The translations under genes and the position numbers were made by a program. Under the pieces are notes generated by a model that saw nothing but the letters and a program-made list of their open reading frames with translations, made no database searches and was not told where the DNA came from. This document shows positions 1-10,287 of a stretch of DNA of 64,000 nucleotides, piece after piece (the stretch's first letter is position 1; each line of letters starts with the position of its first letter). The DNA is from Coniferiporia sulphurascens. Lineage: Eukaryota > Basidiomycota > Agaricomycetes > Hymenochaetales > Hymenochaetaceae. The DNA is taken from the NCBI GenBank assembly GCA_002794785.1, contig NBBA01000006.1, positions 1,612,001 through 1,676,000 on the forward strand, written 5' to 3'.

Positions 1-1510
1 AGTTTATGTTAAACCATACCGCCATAGGTGCGCTTTCGTCGTGCACTCATTTCCTAGTGTTGAATCACCTCCGAATCTCTGGCCAGATGCCTTTCGTCTA
101 TCATTTTAACTAACTTTATGACATTCCAACGACCAACCGGTTGCTATTGTATTTCGATAAGTGTCTCTAGCCATTTTAGACCATGAATGGCTGTTTACTC
201 AAGCCTCAATCAGAAAGCGTTTAGTCACCAACGACGGGTGATGGCCCTGTGAGTTATCCCAGTTTTACGCACCCCGGCTCCCTCTCAGGAAAAGGTTGTC
301 GATGAGCCCCTTGTACTTTATGCGCCACGTGCCGGAGAGACGAGTCATCCGATCCAAAGGGTCCGCATTTTCAAAAGAACAACCACGTTGACGATGGTAG
401 CGGTGGCTCGGACTCGGCCATGCAGCCCGTGCTCGAATCAGATATGGCTATATGGACACAGGGGGCGGGTGTGTAGCGAAGGTCAAAATACAGTCATGAG
501 CGCTGTTTATTGCTATCTTCGTTTGTCACACTGGCATTTGTATACTTCTTCCTTTATCATGTTGCTTCGGAATTGCCATTGTGTAACATTTCTCACTAAG
601 AGTCTTCTACTCTCTAGCATTAATTCCCGGATTCCGGGTTGCCTTTTTTTGAATGACTAAAATTGCTAATCAGCGAACTGCGCTGTGGCGTCCTGGTGCT
701 CGATTACGGGGTCGCACTGTATTAATTTATAAATTCAATGGCGTGCAATACGGTGAACCCATGCGGCACTAGAGTAATATAGCTAATTGCTAAAACAGCA
801 TGAGGCACGCTTATCGGTGAATTTCGGAGGCAGGTGTCACGCATGCGGTGGCCAACACTGGCAGTCTTCACACATGGCACGGGAAATGCCATCTGTGCCA
901 TTGAAATGATGCATGTGGTTGAGACAGAAGACTTCGAATTTCTCTCTTTCACAAAGAGCATTCCGCATTTTCCACCCCTACGACATGCCTCAATCCATCA
1001 GACTGAATGTCATTTCCCGCGTCGTGACAAGTCCTACGAATGATGATATGGATTCAGTTGCACAGTTCAAACGTGCTTCGAGGGCTAAGGGACTAACAAG
1101 TGCCACACAAGCTTGAGGTCGTTATCTGAGTGGGGCCACATAGACGTACACTCGACAAATGTTATAATACTGTAAGCTAGAAGGGGCGCAATGTTTATTG
1201 ACTCAGGCTTGAATCGCTACCACAATATTTTAGAGAAGAGTCAGGAAGCGTTTCCGACAGATCTAGATTAAGGAAATTACTCAGCCAGGCGAGAGGGAAA
1301 GGATTAAAGGATGAGTATACTTGAATATTCTTAAACGCGTCAAACTCATACGTTGACATGTCAGCTCATGATTCTGATAATACGGGGAGGAAAGCAACCA
1401 ATATCATAGGTGGATGTGTACATTGTGATTTCAAAGCAGGTCATAGCGCGCGAAAACAATACATGGATCTGCAGCGAGCACGGAAGACACGCAATGGACA
1501 AGACAACAAA
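1..1510. other. No gene recognised at left edge
   Basis: I see no conserved protein in any frame. The open frames here are short, many start at non-ATG codons, and none looks like a protein domain. The only structure is a degenerate stretch at about 150-210 containing CCATTTTAGACCAT and, some 20 bases on, AAGCCTCAA. The same words in the same order occur at about 2330-2395, upstream of the gene at 2600. Confidence 0.6.
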
Positions 1511-2041
1511 CTAGACTTCTATTTTCGCCATACGGTCCTCGATGGACTCCGTCTCTGTATCCGAGCCGTGTTCCGAGTCACTTCCATCGCTTTCATTGTC
1601 TTCGTCTTCGGTGACGCCGTTAAAAACCCTGTAAAAACCTTTAGAGCGTAGGTTTTCTTCCAAACTAATGGTGGCCGGCGTATCCCACGTCATGGGTTCA
1701 TCGTCGCTTGATTCCACCTCTTCACTGGCTCCGTCCTCCCTACACGCATACCACCTTGGACCACGACGCATTCCCAGAGCCTTCCCAATCTCGACAATTT
1801 CTGCTCTCGTAAAGCGCAGACCCTTTGCACTGCGTCCTCCGTGGCTCTCGTGGAACGCAAGGACGATGCGATCATCTTGAGTATAGGCTATCCAAGTCTT
1901 AACTGCTGGGCCTACGGTCCTGCGAATGTGTTTCACAACTGCTACGCAGACGATCTCAGGCCGACGGGAAACTATGTTGTATTTGATGGCGGCCTCGCGG
2001 ACGACCTTCCACTTGAGGTTGTAACCGAGAACCCAGGACAT
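1511..2041 (-). CDS. Small lineage-specific protein, MSW family, copy 1
   Basis: The product is 176 aa and its function is unknown. It begins MSWVLGYNLKWKV, has a compact basic-aromatic core with R-I-V-L-A-F-H near residue 80 and GMRRGPRWYA near residue 110, and ends in a Ser/Asp/Glu-rich acidic tail. The start at 2041 was chosen because the paralogue at 4949-5494 begins at the same residue (MSWIYGYHLKWKV). Both genes carry an intron in the 5' leader, here 2055-2113 (GTGAGT to CAG), ending 16 bases before the ATG with TTG as the first exon bases. A further in-frame ATG lies nine codons upstream inside that intron. Conservation of core, start and leader intron between the copies argues that this is a real gene. 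No catalytic motif is visible. The acidic tail could mediate protein or histone contacts, which is inference only. Confidence 0.7.
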   Translation of the reverse strand: MSWVLGYNLKWKVVREAAIKYNIVSRRPEIVCVAVVKHIRRTVGPAVKTWIAYTQDDRIVLAFHESHGGRSAKGLRFTRAEIVEIGKALGMRRGPRWYACREDGASEEVESSDDEPMTWDTPATISLEENLRSKGFYRVFNGVTEDEDNESDGSDSEHGSDTETESIEDRMAKIEV

Positions 2042-2599
2042 AATGGGCACACAACTGAGATGAACCATGTAATATAAGTCAAGCACGAATATAGACACGA
2101 AACGCGTACTCACAACTGCACTGCGTATGTTGTAAAGGAGACCGAAGTTAACCACCTAACGTCACAAGATATGTACTAATATTCCAACCGTGTGAAAGCC
2201 ACCAAATATCTACAAATACAATAACCACCACAACCCCGAGAAGGCCGTGCAGCCGCCTCAAGTATTGCAATCTCTTTTCTTTCTAGATTTAATCGGGCAG
2301 CTCCGAAACCTAACCTAAATTTGGACTTGCTTGTATTGAGGATCTATACCATTTTAGACCATAGGACAGGTCTCCACGCCTAAGCCTCAAACCTCGGATC
2401 CCAAGGGGAGCTGTATATCGCAATCGACGGTTTTACTGTACTTTCCATTCTTCCCTTCCTTGTTACTCCTTCATGTAGTTTTGGCGTATATATATAGAGG
2501 ATAACTAACCGTCAAATACACTGTCGTCTCGGAAACGCACATCTCGCTCTACGCCCATCCAACTTCTGCAGAACTTCCCTCGACTTGCTGCGATTAATC

Positions 2600-3466
2600 A
2601 TGGCCCCGAAACTTAAAGGATTGAAGTTAAGAAACTCCATTGCGATCAAGCATAGCTTGAAGTACGAACGCGAGATCGACGAGGAGGGTGGAGAGTCTGT
2701 TGACGAAGCGGCATGGTACATGTGTGTTCTACACAACCTCTGTAATCTGTTCTGGAAGGACTATTATGTTACCGCAAACCCTCAGCGCTCCATTCGGCGG
2801 ATACTATGGTCGGACAGTCGAGAACATAGCGTATCTTCCAAGCGCATCCCGGATTTTTGCTTTTACAGGAACTCGTTCAATCCAGAAACAAAGGAATTGA
2901 TGGAATCACGTATCATCCTTATCATCGAAACAAAGCCGCTCCCCAAAGTTAGGTATCCGATCGAGAGGATGGAGGGAGAAGACTGGCTCCTTGTTTTAAA
3001 GAAAGGGCATGCGGCCTGGGTACAGGTGACGGAGCAAGCAGATTATGCTTTCCAGAAGTACCCCTATCAACGCTCTTTTGGGGTCATGGTTACCGTAGGA
3101 CCATATTGGAGATATGACTGTCTGATGCGAGACTCGTTTTTTGACGTGGATAACGTTACCGACCCGGATTATGTGCCTAGTGCCGAAAATTCTTTTGTCT
3201 CCGACGATTCCGGAAATGCCGAACTGAACGGCCTGGACTCCGACTTTGAGTCGGACGAGAAAGCCTCACATCATCAGCGACCACGGACACTCTTCTCTGA
3301 AGGATCGTCTTCCGATTCGGATGTATCAACTCCCGCAGGGAGCGGCACAAATGAGATTTTCCTGGAGTTTGGAACGAGTGAATCTGACGATGCACTGAAA
3401 AGTTTACGCTTGGAACTAAAGGGCTTGGAAGAGTTTCAGACAAAAGAATGGAAGAACTGCTGGTGA
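2600..3466 (+). CDS. PD-(D/E)XK nuclease-like protein of unknown role
   Basis: This is a single-exon gene for 288 aa, starting at MAPKLKGLKL; the five upstream codons begin with TTG and are not used. Numbered from the ATG at 2600, an alpha-helical segment (EAAWYMCVLHNLCNLF, about residues 36-51) precedes IPDFCFY (Pro84-Asp85) and IILIIETKP (Glu110, Lys112). The spacing and strand context of PD then E-T-K match the PD-(D/E)XK fold, with Glu36 as the likely helix-1 acid. The last 110 residues are Asp/Ser-rich and acidic. A TATA-like run (TATATATATAGAGG) lies about 110 bases upstream. Agaricomycete genomes hold families of such orphan proteins. Nuclease activity is inference from the motif, and the fold could be retained without activity. 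Confidence 0.7.
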   Translation: MAPKLKGLKLRNSIAIKHSLKYEREIDEEGGESVDEAAWYMCVLHNLCNLFWKDYYVTANPQRSIRRILWSDSREHSVSSKRIPDFCFYRNSFNPETKELMESRIILIIETKPLPKVRYPIERMEGEDWLLVLKKGHAAWVQVTEQADYAFQKYPYQRSFGVMVTVGPYWRYDCLMRDSFFDVDNVTDPDYVPSAENSFVSDDSGNAELNGLDSDFESDEKASHHQRPRTLFSEGSSSDSDVSTPAGSGTNEIFLEFGTSESDDALKSLRLELKGLEEFQTKEWKNCW

Positions 3467-4948
3467 TGTACGGTGAGTACGATGTCCTTTTACAACATCA
3501 TTCATTTTACTAACGCCGTGAAAATAAATCTACTGTATAGGTTATACTCTCCGGTACGTAATTCTGCATCTAGTAGAAATCCGGATCCGCATTCTCGTGA
3601 GCTACAATCTCCTTTATAATTGACGATATGGCTTATACCGGGCGACCTTACAAGAAAGCAAACGGCCGGGTGAAGTTTGCATGCGATTGACTTGGAGTTA
3701 GAGCAGAAAGAGACGTTTGAGATAAGGGAATAAATGACGGCGGTACTCCGAGCTGAAGCGGAGATGTACTCGTATATAGTCGTTGGAAATGTGACGTGGA
3801 CGTGGAGAGTATATTCACTGCAAGGCTGCATGGTGTCGCAGGTTCTTGCACCGGTAGTAATACAAATCAGTCGTGATTACAAAAGGAATAATTCCTGAGA
3901 GGCCCTACGAGTGATACCAGGTGTCAAATAATTATAATAATAGGTCCGAAATGGTGAGGCAATATTGGAGACGATTCGATCGCCATTTCCATGCACCCCC
4001 TTGTCGGCGGCAGACCACTACTGATAGAGTTGGGTCGCCCGAACCCCCTGGTTTGTCAGCTCGGAAGACGTGCCGGAAGACCCCTGAAGCTTCGGCTTAG
4101 ATATAGTGGTCCACGTATTTGTGGCTATTTGTCCTATATCCGTCATTGGAATAACTCCGAAGTTCAAGGCGTCTACTTTCGGATTTGGGGTAGACAAAAT
4201 TAGGCGCCGAACAGCTAGTGGCTCAGACAGGTGGTATTGCTTTACTTGGGGTGGTATCCGTAGATACGAAAGTCCGGTGCTGATTTAGGACTGCTTTATT
4301 TTCGGTTCATCCTTCTTCTATAGCACATGCCAACAAAATCAAGGACCGTCGGCACAGCCTACCGGTACCCATGGACTTCGCTAGATCACAGGATCTTGTT
4401 CATCGGTTATCTCAGCTCTCGTTCGGATAATAGGGAAAAAGAGCACGAGTCACCGAAGAGTCCAACGGTGCGTTTGCTCTATTAGCTTTTTGCTTTCGTG
4501 GATTCTTGATCCGCTTCTCCGCGCGATTATAGGGGACAGATTCCGATGTTACACACTTGTGGGGTGCTCAGGTTGTACGAAGCTGTGCCAGGGGAGGATG
4601 GGGTTCCAGTCCTGAGTTTGGCAGGCGGCCGCGGCTCCCAAGGGTTGGGCGACGACATGTGTGGATGGCCGACAACTTCGTGCAAGGATCACAAACCAGG
4701 CCCTACTTCGGAAGAAAAAGATCGATTATTCATGGCTCAGTAATTGTCCCTTCTAAGAGTTTAGTGGCACGTCCGAAAATTCACCACCAAGTCGTATCGA
4801 AAACATCACCATTTTTGATTTCACTTGACTCACATCTAAGGGCACAATTCATAGCATATTGTAGACAGAAAAAGGATTTACATTCTTCAGATGATAGCGC
4901 GAGCAGGAAGTACACTGGCAACCGGTATTGAGCAAATACAATGCAACG
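3467..4948. other. Intergenic, nothing convincing
   Basis: The stretch between the PD-(D/E)XK-like gene and the second MSW gene has only short overlapping frames without recognisable domains. A GTGAGT motif just after the stop at 3466 could belong to a 3'UTR intron. Confidence 0.5.
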
Positions 4949-5494
4949 CTATATTTTCATACTCGCAGTGTGATTGCTGAGGGTATCCGTCCCCACGCCC
5001 GACTCCGAATCAGATTCCGAGCTGTAACCCTCGTCCCCATCATCTTCATCTTCATCCTCGTCAGTTAACTCAACCGAATCGTACATCCCTTCGTGATACT
5101 CCTCAACAGGAACATACGGAGACTTGATGGTAGCCGCTGTATCCCAGTTCATACTTTCACCATCGCTCGAATCCACTTCGTCACCTTCATCCCACTCGTT
5201 GTACGCATACCATCTTGGTCCATGTCTCATTCCCATTGCTAGGGCGACTTTGATGATATCCTCCTTAGGAATACGCATGCCCTTTAGAGAACGCCTGACG
5301 TTACATCTATGGAAGGTGAGGATGATGCGGCCGTTGGAAGCAAAGGCTCCCCAAGCTTTAACCCCTGTGTTCCTCAGGACGAGATTTACGACTTTCATGC
5401 TGACGAACCAGGGGGCTTGGGCGACCAGCTTGTGTTCGATGGCGTAGTCGCGTGCAACTTTCCACTTGAGATGGTACCCATAAATCCAAGACAT
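4949..5494 (-). CDS. Small lineage-specific protein, MSW family, copy 2
   Basis: The product is 181 aa and is a paralogue of the protein at 1511-2041. The two share MSW(V/I)xGYxLKWKV at the N-terminus, VKxWxA and RIxLxFH in the middle, RSxKGxR, and GMRxGPRWYA followed by an acidic Asp/Glu/Ser tail that here contains a run of mixed D/E. The leader intron at 5508-5565 (GTGAGT to TAG) sits at the same distance from the ATG as in copy 1. Function is unknown. The PD-(D/E)XK-like gene lies between the two copies on the opposite strand. Confidence 0.7.
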   Translation of the reverse strand: MSWIYGYHLKWKVARDYAIEHKLVAQAPWFVSMKVVNLVLRNTGVKAWGAFASNGRIILTFHRCNVRRSLKGMRIPKEDIIKVALAMGMRHGPRWYAYNEWDEGDEVDSSDGESMNWDTAATIKSPYVPVEEYHEGMYDSVELTDEDEDEDDGDEGYSSESDSESGVGTDTLSNHTASMKI

Positions 5495-5779
5495 GCTGGA
5501 CGTGCAACTAGGAGAAAGGGAAATTTACGATGTCAATAATAAGGAACCCAATGGATGCCACTCACCCGTGTCGTATAGTACGCTGCTAATAGTCTGAAAA
5601 GGAGAAGCGTGAGTAATGGCCGCGTTCTAATCCGACCAACCGTGTGAACAACATAAATATTAGTACAAAGAGTTTAAACTGCGATAAGCGTATTTACTCT
5701 CTAGGAAGGCGGAGAACGAGTGATCTAGTAGTACTGGGCTTTTTTCTGTTCAAGCCCACAATGGGTGCCAAAAGAATAC

Positions 5780-6060
5780 AACGCAACACTTGACTTTTAT
5801 TTCTGCTGTGCTGCTGTGCAAGGGACTCCGCCTCTGAGTCAGACACGGGCGTTCAAATCATCTTCCTTATCGTCTTTGGCCTTATCCGAGTCGTAAAACG
5901 TATGAGTAGTGGCGTCACATTTGTCAGGAAGGTGGCTTACAGCAGTCCCAGGTCATATCCTCCTGAATCATCTACGCTCATTTGTTATACGCATGCCATC
6001 TCGAGCACGTACCATCGACAATGAGGTCGCAAACAAGGCAATACCTCCTTTGCTAGGGAA
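5780..6060 (-). pseudogene. Decayed third copy of the MSW family
   Basis: On the plus strand TTGTTATACGCATGCCATCT at about 5980 matches GTTGTACGCATACCATCTTGG of copy 2 (the PRWYA region). The words around it also align in order: the stop-proximal end near 5785, the acidic tail, and TGCTAGGG. The frame is broken and the N-terminal third is missing, so this is a remnant. Confidence 0.6.
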
Positions 6061-6749
6061 TGAAAAACTACTATGTATATGATTGAGCCCCAGGCCCAAG
6101 CCGCCTGTGCAATATACCACTCATAGTAGAGTTGGCGGGGGTAATGGTATCGTTATAAATGATAAATTGCGCTAGAGAATATCCTGGGATAGCGTCTGAG
6201 GTTCTGCTTGAAAGCCAAATGTTCTTCGGGGATTAATTCGGCCATTTAGTGCTATAGCACCGTAAGCGCTGGAGAAGACAGACCTGAATGTGTTGATACG
6301 GCGCCGATCATTTGATCGGCGTAGTTCTTCTTCCCCACCAGCCTTAGCTTCTACTAAGAGATAGACGCGATAGATTTCGAGCAGGTATGAATTTCAAATA
6401 CAAATCTGAGAGCAAAGGATTTGAATTGACTCCGAAAAACGTAAGACCTAGGGCTCTCAGCGCATGGTTGCCGGAAACGGCTAATTCCGGCCGATGATGC
6501 CCGTTTACCGAAACATCCTTATTTCGCGGTTAGAAACACCGAGATGACGAGACGAGGACTCGACCGTCCCCTCCTCGATTACTATCATCGTCTTCGTATA
6601 TTGCACTAGATCAGGAGCCAAGCTTCACACCCTGCCCTGGTTGGTCTGTTGGTCGACTTCATCGCTGTACACGCCGCGGCTGACCTCAGCCTGCGTACAG
6701 GTCGTCGCGCAGTACTTAGAGGCTGTCGGATTCTCCATTGTATGCAGCG
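6061..6749. other. Intergenic region before the phospholipase C
   Basis: No domain was recognised. An upstream leader or coding exon of the phospholipase C could lie at about 6600-6719, but I could not join one in frame. Confidence 0.4.
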
Positions 6750-8585
6750 ATGCCACACCAGATGCTGGAACATCTTCTCTCAAAGCTCTCCGTATCGAGC
6801 TCGGATGCCCAGGCTGCTGCTGCCCAGCACCGATTCCACACGCATGTGAACTTGAATCCGGGGCTGGCATCCGACGTCCCCAGACTTAGCTCTGAGATAA
6901 CATACTTTCTGTCGATGCAAGGACAGGTGAGCAAAGAACAGGACGTTCGGAGTTTTGTTAGTTGATGGATATGTGGAATCTTAATTACTAGTCCCCTGAC
7001 GAGCTACTCGAGTTACCGGCGATCGTCGCCCCTGACTACGACGACACCCTTCCATTGACAAGCTATTTTGTCTCGTGCGTTCCTTGACACTCATTCTACG
7101 CCCTCGCTTGCTGAAATTCCCGCAAGAACGTCGCACAATACATACCTCCTCGGCGACCAGCTCTGGGGGAAGGCCTCCGCGGCATCCTACGCTCATGTCA
7201 TAGCCAATGGCGCACACTGCGTCGAGATCGATGTATGGCCGAGCAAGGATGGATCAGGCCCTATCGTAACGCATGGTTGGACACTTACGCAACACATTCC
7301 GTTCAGAGATGTATGCACGACAATTAATGCTGCGGTCGAGGCCAAGGATGACGATTGGCCGCTGTTTGTGAGTCTGGAGTGCCACGTCGGCGTGGACGGC
7401 CAGGCCGAGCTCGTGGAGATAATGAAAGAGTCATGGGATGAACGGCTTGTTGTGAGCGCAATTGAGGGTGTGGATGATGGTTATGTGGCGCCGGGAGAGT
7501 TGAAGGGCAGGATTGTAATGATGGTGTGTCGTTTTCGTGCATAGTTAGAAGTAATGGCTGACATGTCACAGGTTGAGTATTATCCACCGGATTCTGAAGC
7601 TGAAGAAGCCGAAGGCCTCGCTTTGGAAGAAGAGCCAGCTTCCGAGAGAATCAAGATATCTGAAGAGCTCTTTCAGTTGGGAATCTACGCACGTAGCATG
7701 AAGCCAAAGAAGGGCTGGGTGAACCAAGGTAGCCTCAACATCCCATTATTAACGCGTATATTCCTCAATCTTACGAAAGAGCAGCATTCGAACTACCGCA
7801 CATCTTAATCAACATATCCGAGTCTTCTCTGGCCGCACTGCTTCCAGAAGCGCGTCCGGCACTCGTCGCGAACGCGACACGAAATTTACGACGTGTGTTC
7901 CCCCGCGGGACGCGCATTATGTCCGGAAATCTCGACCCGCTGCGGTGCTGGCGTGCGGGATCGCACTTTGCTGCGCTTAATTGGCAGGACTTCGACTGTA
8001 GCATGCAGCTAAATGAGGCACTCTTTGCTGGAACGGCCGGCTGGGTGCCCAAACCTCTCGATATGCTTGGCGTGCAGAGTGAGGTCGGGAAGGTCAGGCT
8101 TTCTTTGGGTATTATCGGGCTGAGTGCTTGTACGTTTCTCATTTCTACTACCATTTTGGTGGCTGAACATTATGGCTTTTAAGTACCTCGCGTGAAGGGC
8201 GAAAATGACTTCCATGTCCGCATTCGTGCGCACCTTTACCATGCCGCAGGTGATAGGGAGTGGAAGTCCAAATCCGTACATTGCAAGAAGGTCTCTGAGA
8301 CGGGCGCGGATGCGATGTTCAGCGAGAATTGCGTGTGGACATTCGATTCTGACGAGCTCGCTTTTATACGGTGTGTAATTTCTCTATTGTTACTTGCATT
8401 CACCGTTGTCTCATGGTCATTTTTACAGGATCGTTGTAACGGGGGACGACGAAGACGCTGTGGCCAGTTTCTGTGCACGCGTACAGAACATGCAGCAGGG
8501 CTACAGGCTCGTTCGACTTCTCGACACGAAGGGAAAGGATACACATTCGACGCTTCTCATTAATACCGTTATCACCAGCGTGTAG
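6750..8585 (+). CDS. Phosphoinositide-specific phospholipase C, short fungal type
   Basis: It hydrolyses phosphatidylinositol phosphates to diacylglycerol and inositol phosphate. Exons are 6750-6926, 6992-7074, 7127-7523, 7572-7728, 7785-8129, 8184-8370 and 8429-8585, giving 500 aa in frame. The X domain starts at SHNTYLLGDQLWG (His90), continues CVEIDVWP, THGWT (His136) and SLECH; these hold both catalytic histidines and the calcium ligands. The Y domain runs from ELFQLGIYARSMKPKKGW through ILINISESS to RVFPRGTRI, ALNWQ and MQLNEALFAG. A C2-like beta domain ends the protein. There is no PH domain and only about 85 residues precede the X domain, as in short fungal PLCs. The first ATG in frame is at 6750, so a small upstream exon cannot be excluded. 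It converges on the kinase remnant at 8851. Confidence 0.88.
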
Positions 8586-8850
8586 GATGATAGGACATAC
8601 GGTATTGTATTTTTATATGAACAACTATATAAATCTTCTAACCAGAACAAAAACAAAAACAAATTTAAGGGACCGTCTTGCTCTGCCGTCTCAGTCCCTT
8701 TCTCCCCCGCCTGCTCCGCCTCCGGCTTGCTCCCTTCCTGCTCCCTTTCCGACTCAAGCTCTTTTTCCTCTATCTCCTCCGTTCCAAGCTCTTTCTCTCC
8801 TGGTTCCTTCACCTCTCCAGCTTTTGTCTCTTATGCCTTTACGGTCTCCT

Positions 8851-9501
8851 TCAGACTGTTAGATTCCCCGATTCCAGTTGCTCAACCACGAACTTGATAT
8901 TTGGGCGCTTTAATGGGAGAAATTTCCAACACGTCTGCGTCAGGCTCCAGTATACCGCATCAAACCCCCTCTCGAACGCGATAGCTGAGTTAGATTTGAA
9001 GGGGGTCTGCCTACGTCCCAATACCTGTACAATTACGGCGGCATCACTTAGCCCGGGGAAAGGGACATCGCCCGTGAAGACCTCATCCAGTATCATTTAC
9101 TCGACGGTGTTTTTCTGACGATCAATGACTGACCTCAAGGCACACACACGCGAAAGCGTATACGTCACTCATAGTGGTGATATACACTGACTCGCCTCGG
9201 TCCTTTGAGTCACCCACGTCGAGGAGTTCATGCGCCTGCCACCTAGTTGGACCAGCCCCGCGGAATGACATCGCGATGATACTCGCTTGTGATTCAACTA
9301 CCCGCGCGAGGCCAAAATCCGTTATCTTTGGTTCTAGGTCCTTGTCGACGAGAATATTGGTCCTGAAGGGCCAGATGGAAGAGATTGAGAAAACCGGTGC
9401 AAGAAGACAACGCGAACAAAGCGCACCGCACGTAGATCACCATGGACGATACTGGGATGTAGGTCGTACGAATACCGGAGCCCGGATGCTATGCCTTGGA
9501 C
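8851..9501 (-). pseudogene. TKL-type kinase remnant (copy A)
   Basis: This is the C-lobe of a tyrosine-kinase-like Ser/Thr kinase closely related to the gene at 14154-16665. Visible in order are QGIASGLRY, IVHGDLRA (catalytic Asp kept), NILVDKDLEPKITDFGLAR, RWQAHELL (APE changed to AHE), MSDVYAFACVCLE, VFTGDVPFPGL and the closing CW.....RP motif. The splice junction between HGDLRA and NILVD carries one extra base (GACCAATATT against GCAAATATT in the sister gene) and is out of frame. No intact N-lobe follows; only scraps can be aligned up to about 9660. I call it a pseudogene produced by local duplication. Confidence 0.7.
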
Positions 9502-10287
9502 CTGAAGGAGTACTATTGAGGTCCAATAAATTCGTTTAGATATTGTTTTGAACAGAGAACACCGAGTGCTGGATTTGCGTGCATACCATCATTTTCCCGT
9601 CAATATTCGTGGCCCGTCTAGAGAACGAGACCCATAAGGCACAAGCGTGTTTCCTGGCAGAAGACCATCATGAGGAAGCTTACAGTGATCGTGGAGATGG
9701 TAATGTTCTATCCTGCCCGGAAAGGCACTAATAGTACCTGAACAATAAATGGCAGACTTAGAAACCCTACAAAAAAGCTCTTAAATATCTTTGACACTTT
9801 GGTCAGTCATGTTGCTTTTTATGATCTTGGGTGGAGAATCGCGGTTGAAAAGGAATAAGGCAGCCAGATCTTCCATGAGCTCAGCAACTGTGGCATGACA
9901 GCTCCCCTCCTGTTTCAATATGCATTGTTGTAATGCTTGTTAGAATACACAGTCAGTAAGCCTGATACTGTACTTGTCTCATCCCATGGTCGGTTTACAC
10001 GGACCGCTTCAGCCGCCAGCCGCCAGCCGCCGCGCGCCTAGCAAGGGTCGACATACCGGATCAATATCCCGGAGATAGCCGGAAAGTGTTAATTATAGTC
10101 CTAGGGCAAGTGCTGGTCACCTGTACAAGCGAGTGGGAGAGAAATGCGCTAGCAAGCAGTGTGGTGACTGGGAATTTAAATAAAGAGAGGAACGGGTAAA
10201 TAATCCTGCTCTGTGTTCCTAGAGGGACACTGCGAGTGCTGGCATTGTATACACTTGAACACCAACGAGCGCTTGCCGAGCCCCAGC
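9502..10287. other. Intergenic, degenerate N-lobe scraps of kinase A and GH5 promoter
   Basis: The left part holds weak similarity to the N-lobe exons of the intact kinase at 14154-16665 (about 9580-9660). The rest should contain the promoter of the first GH5 gene. No other gene was seen. Confidence 0.4.
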
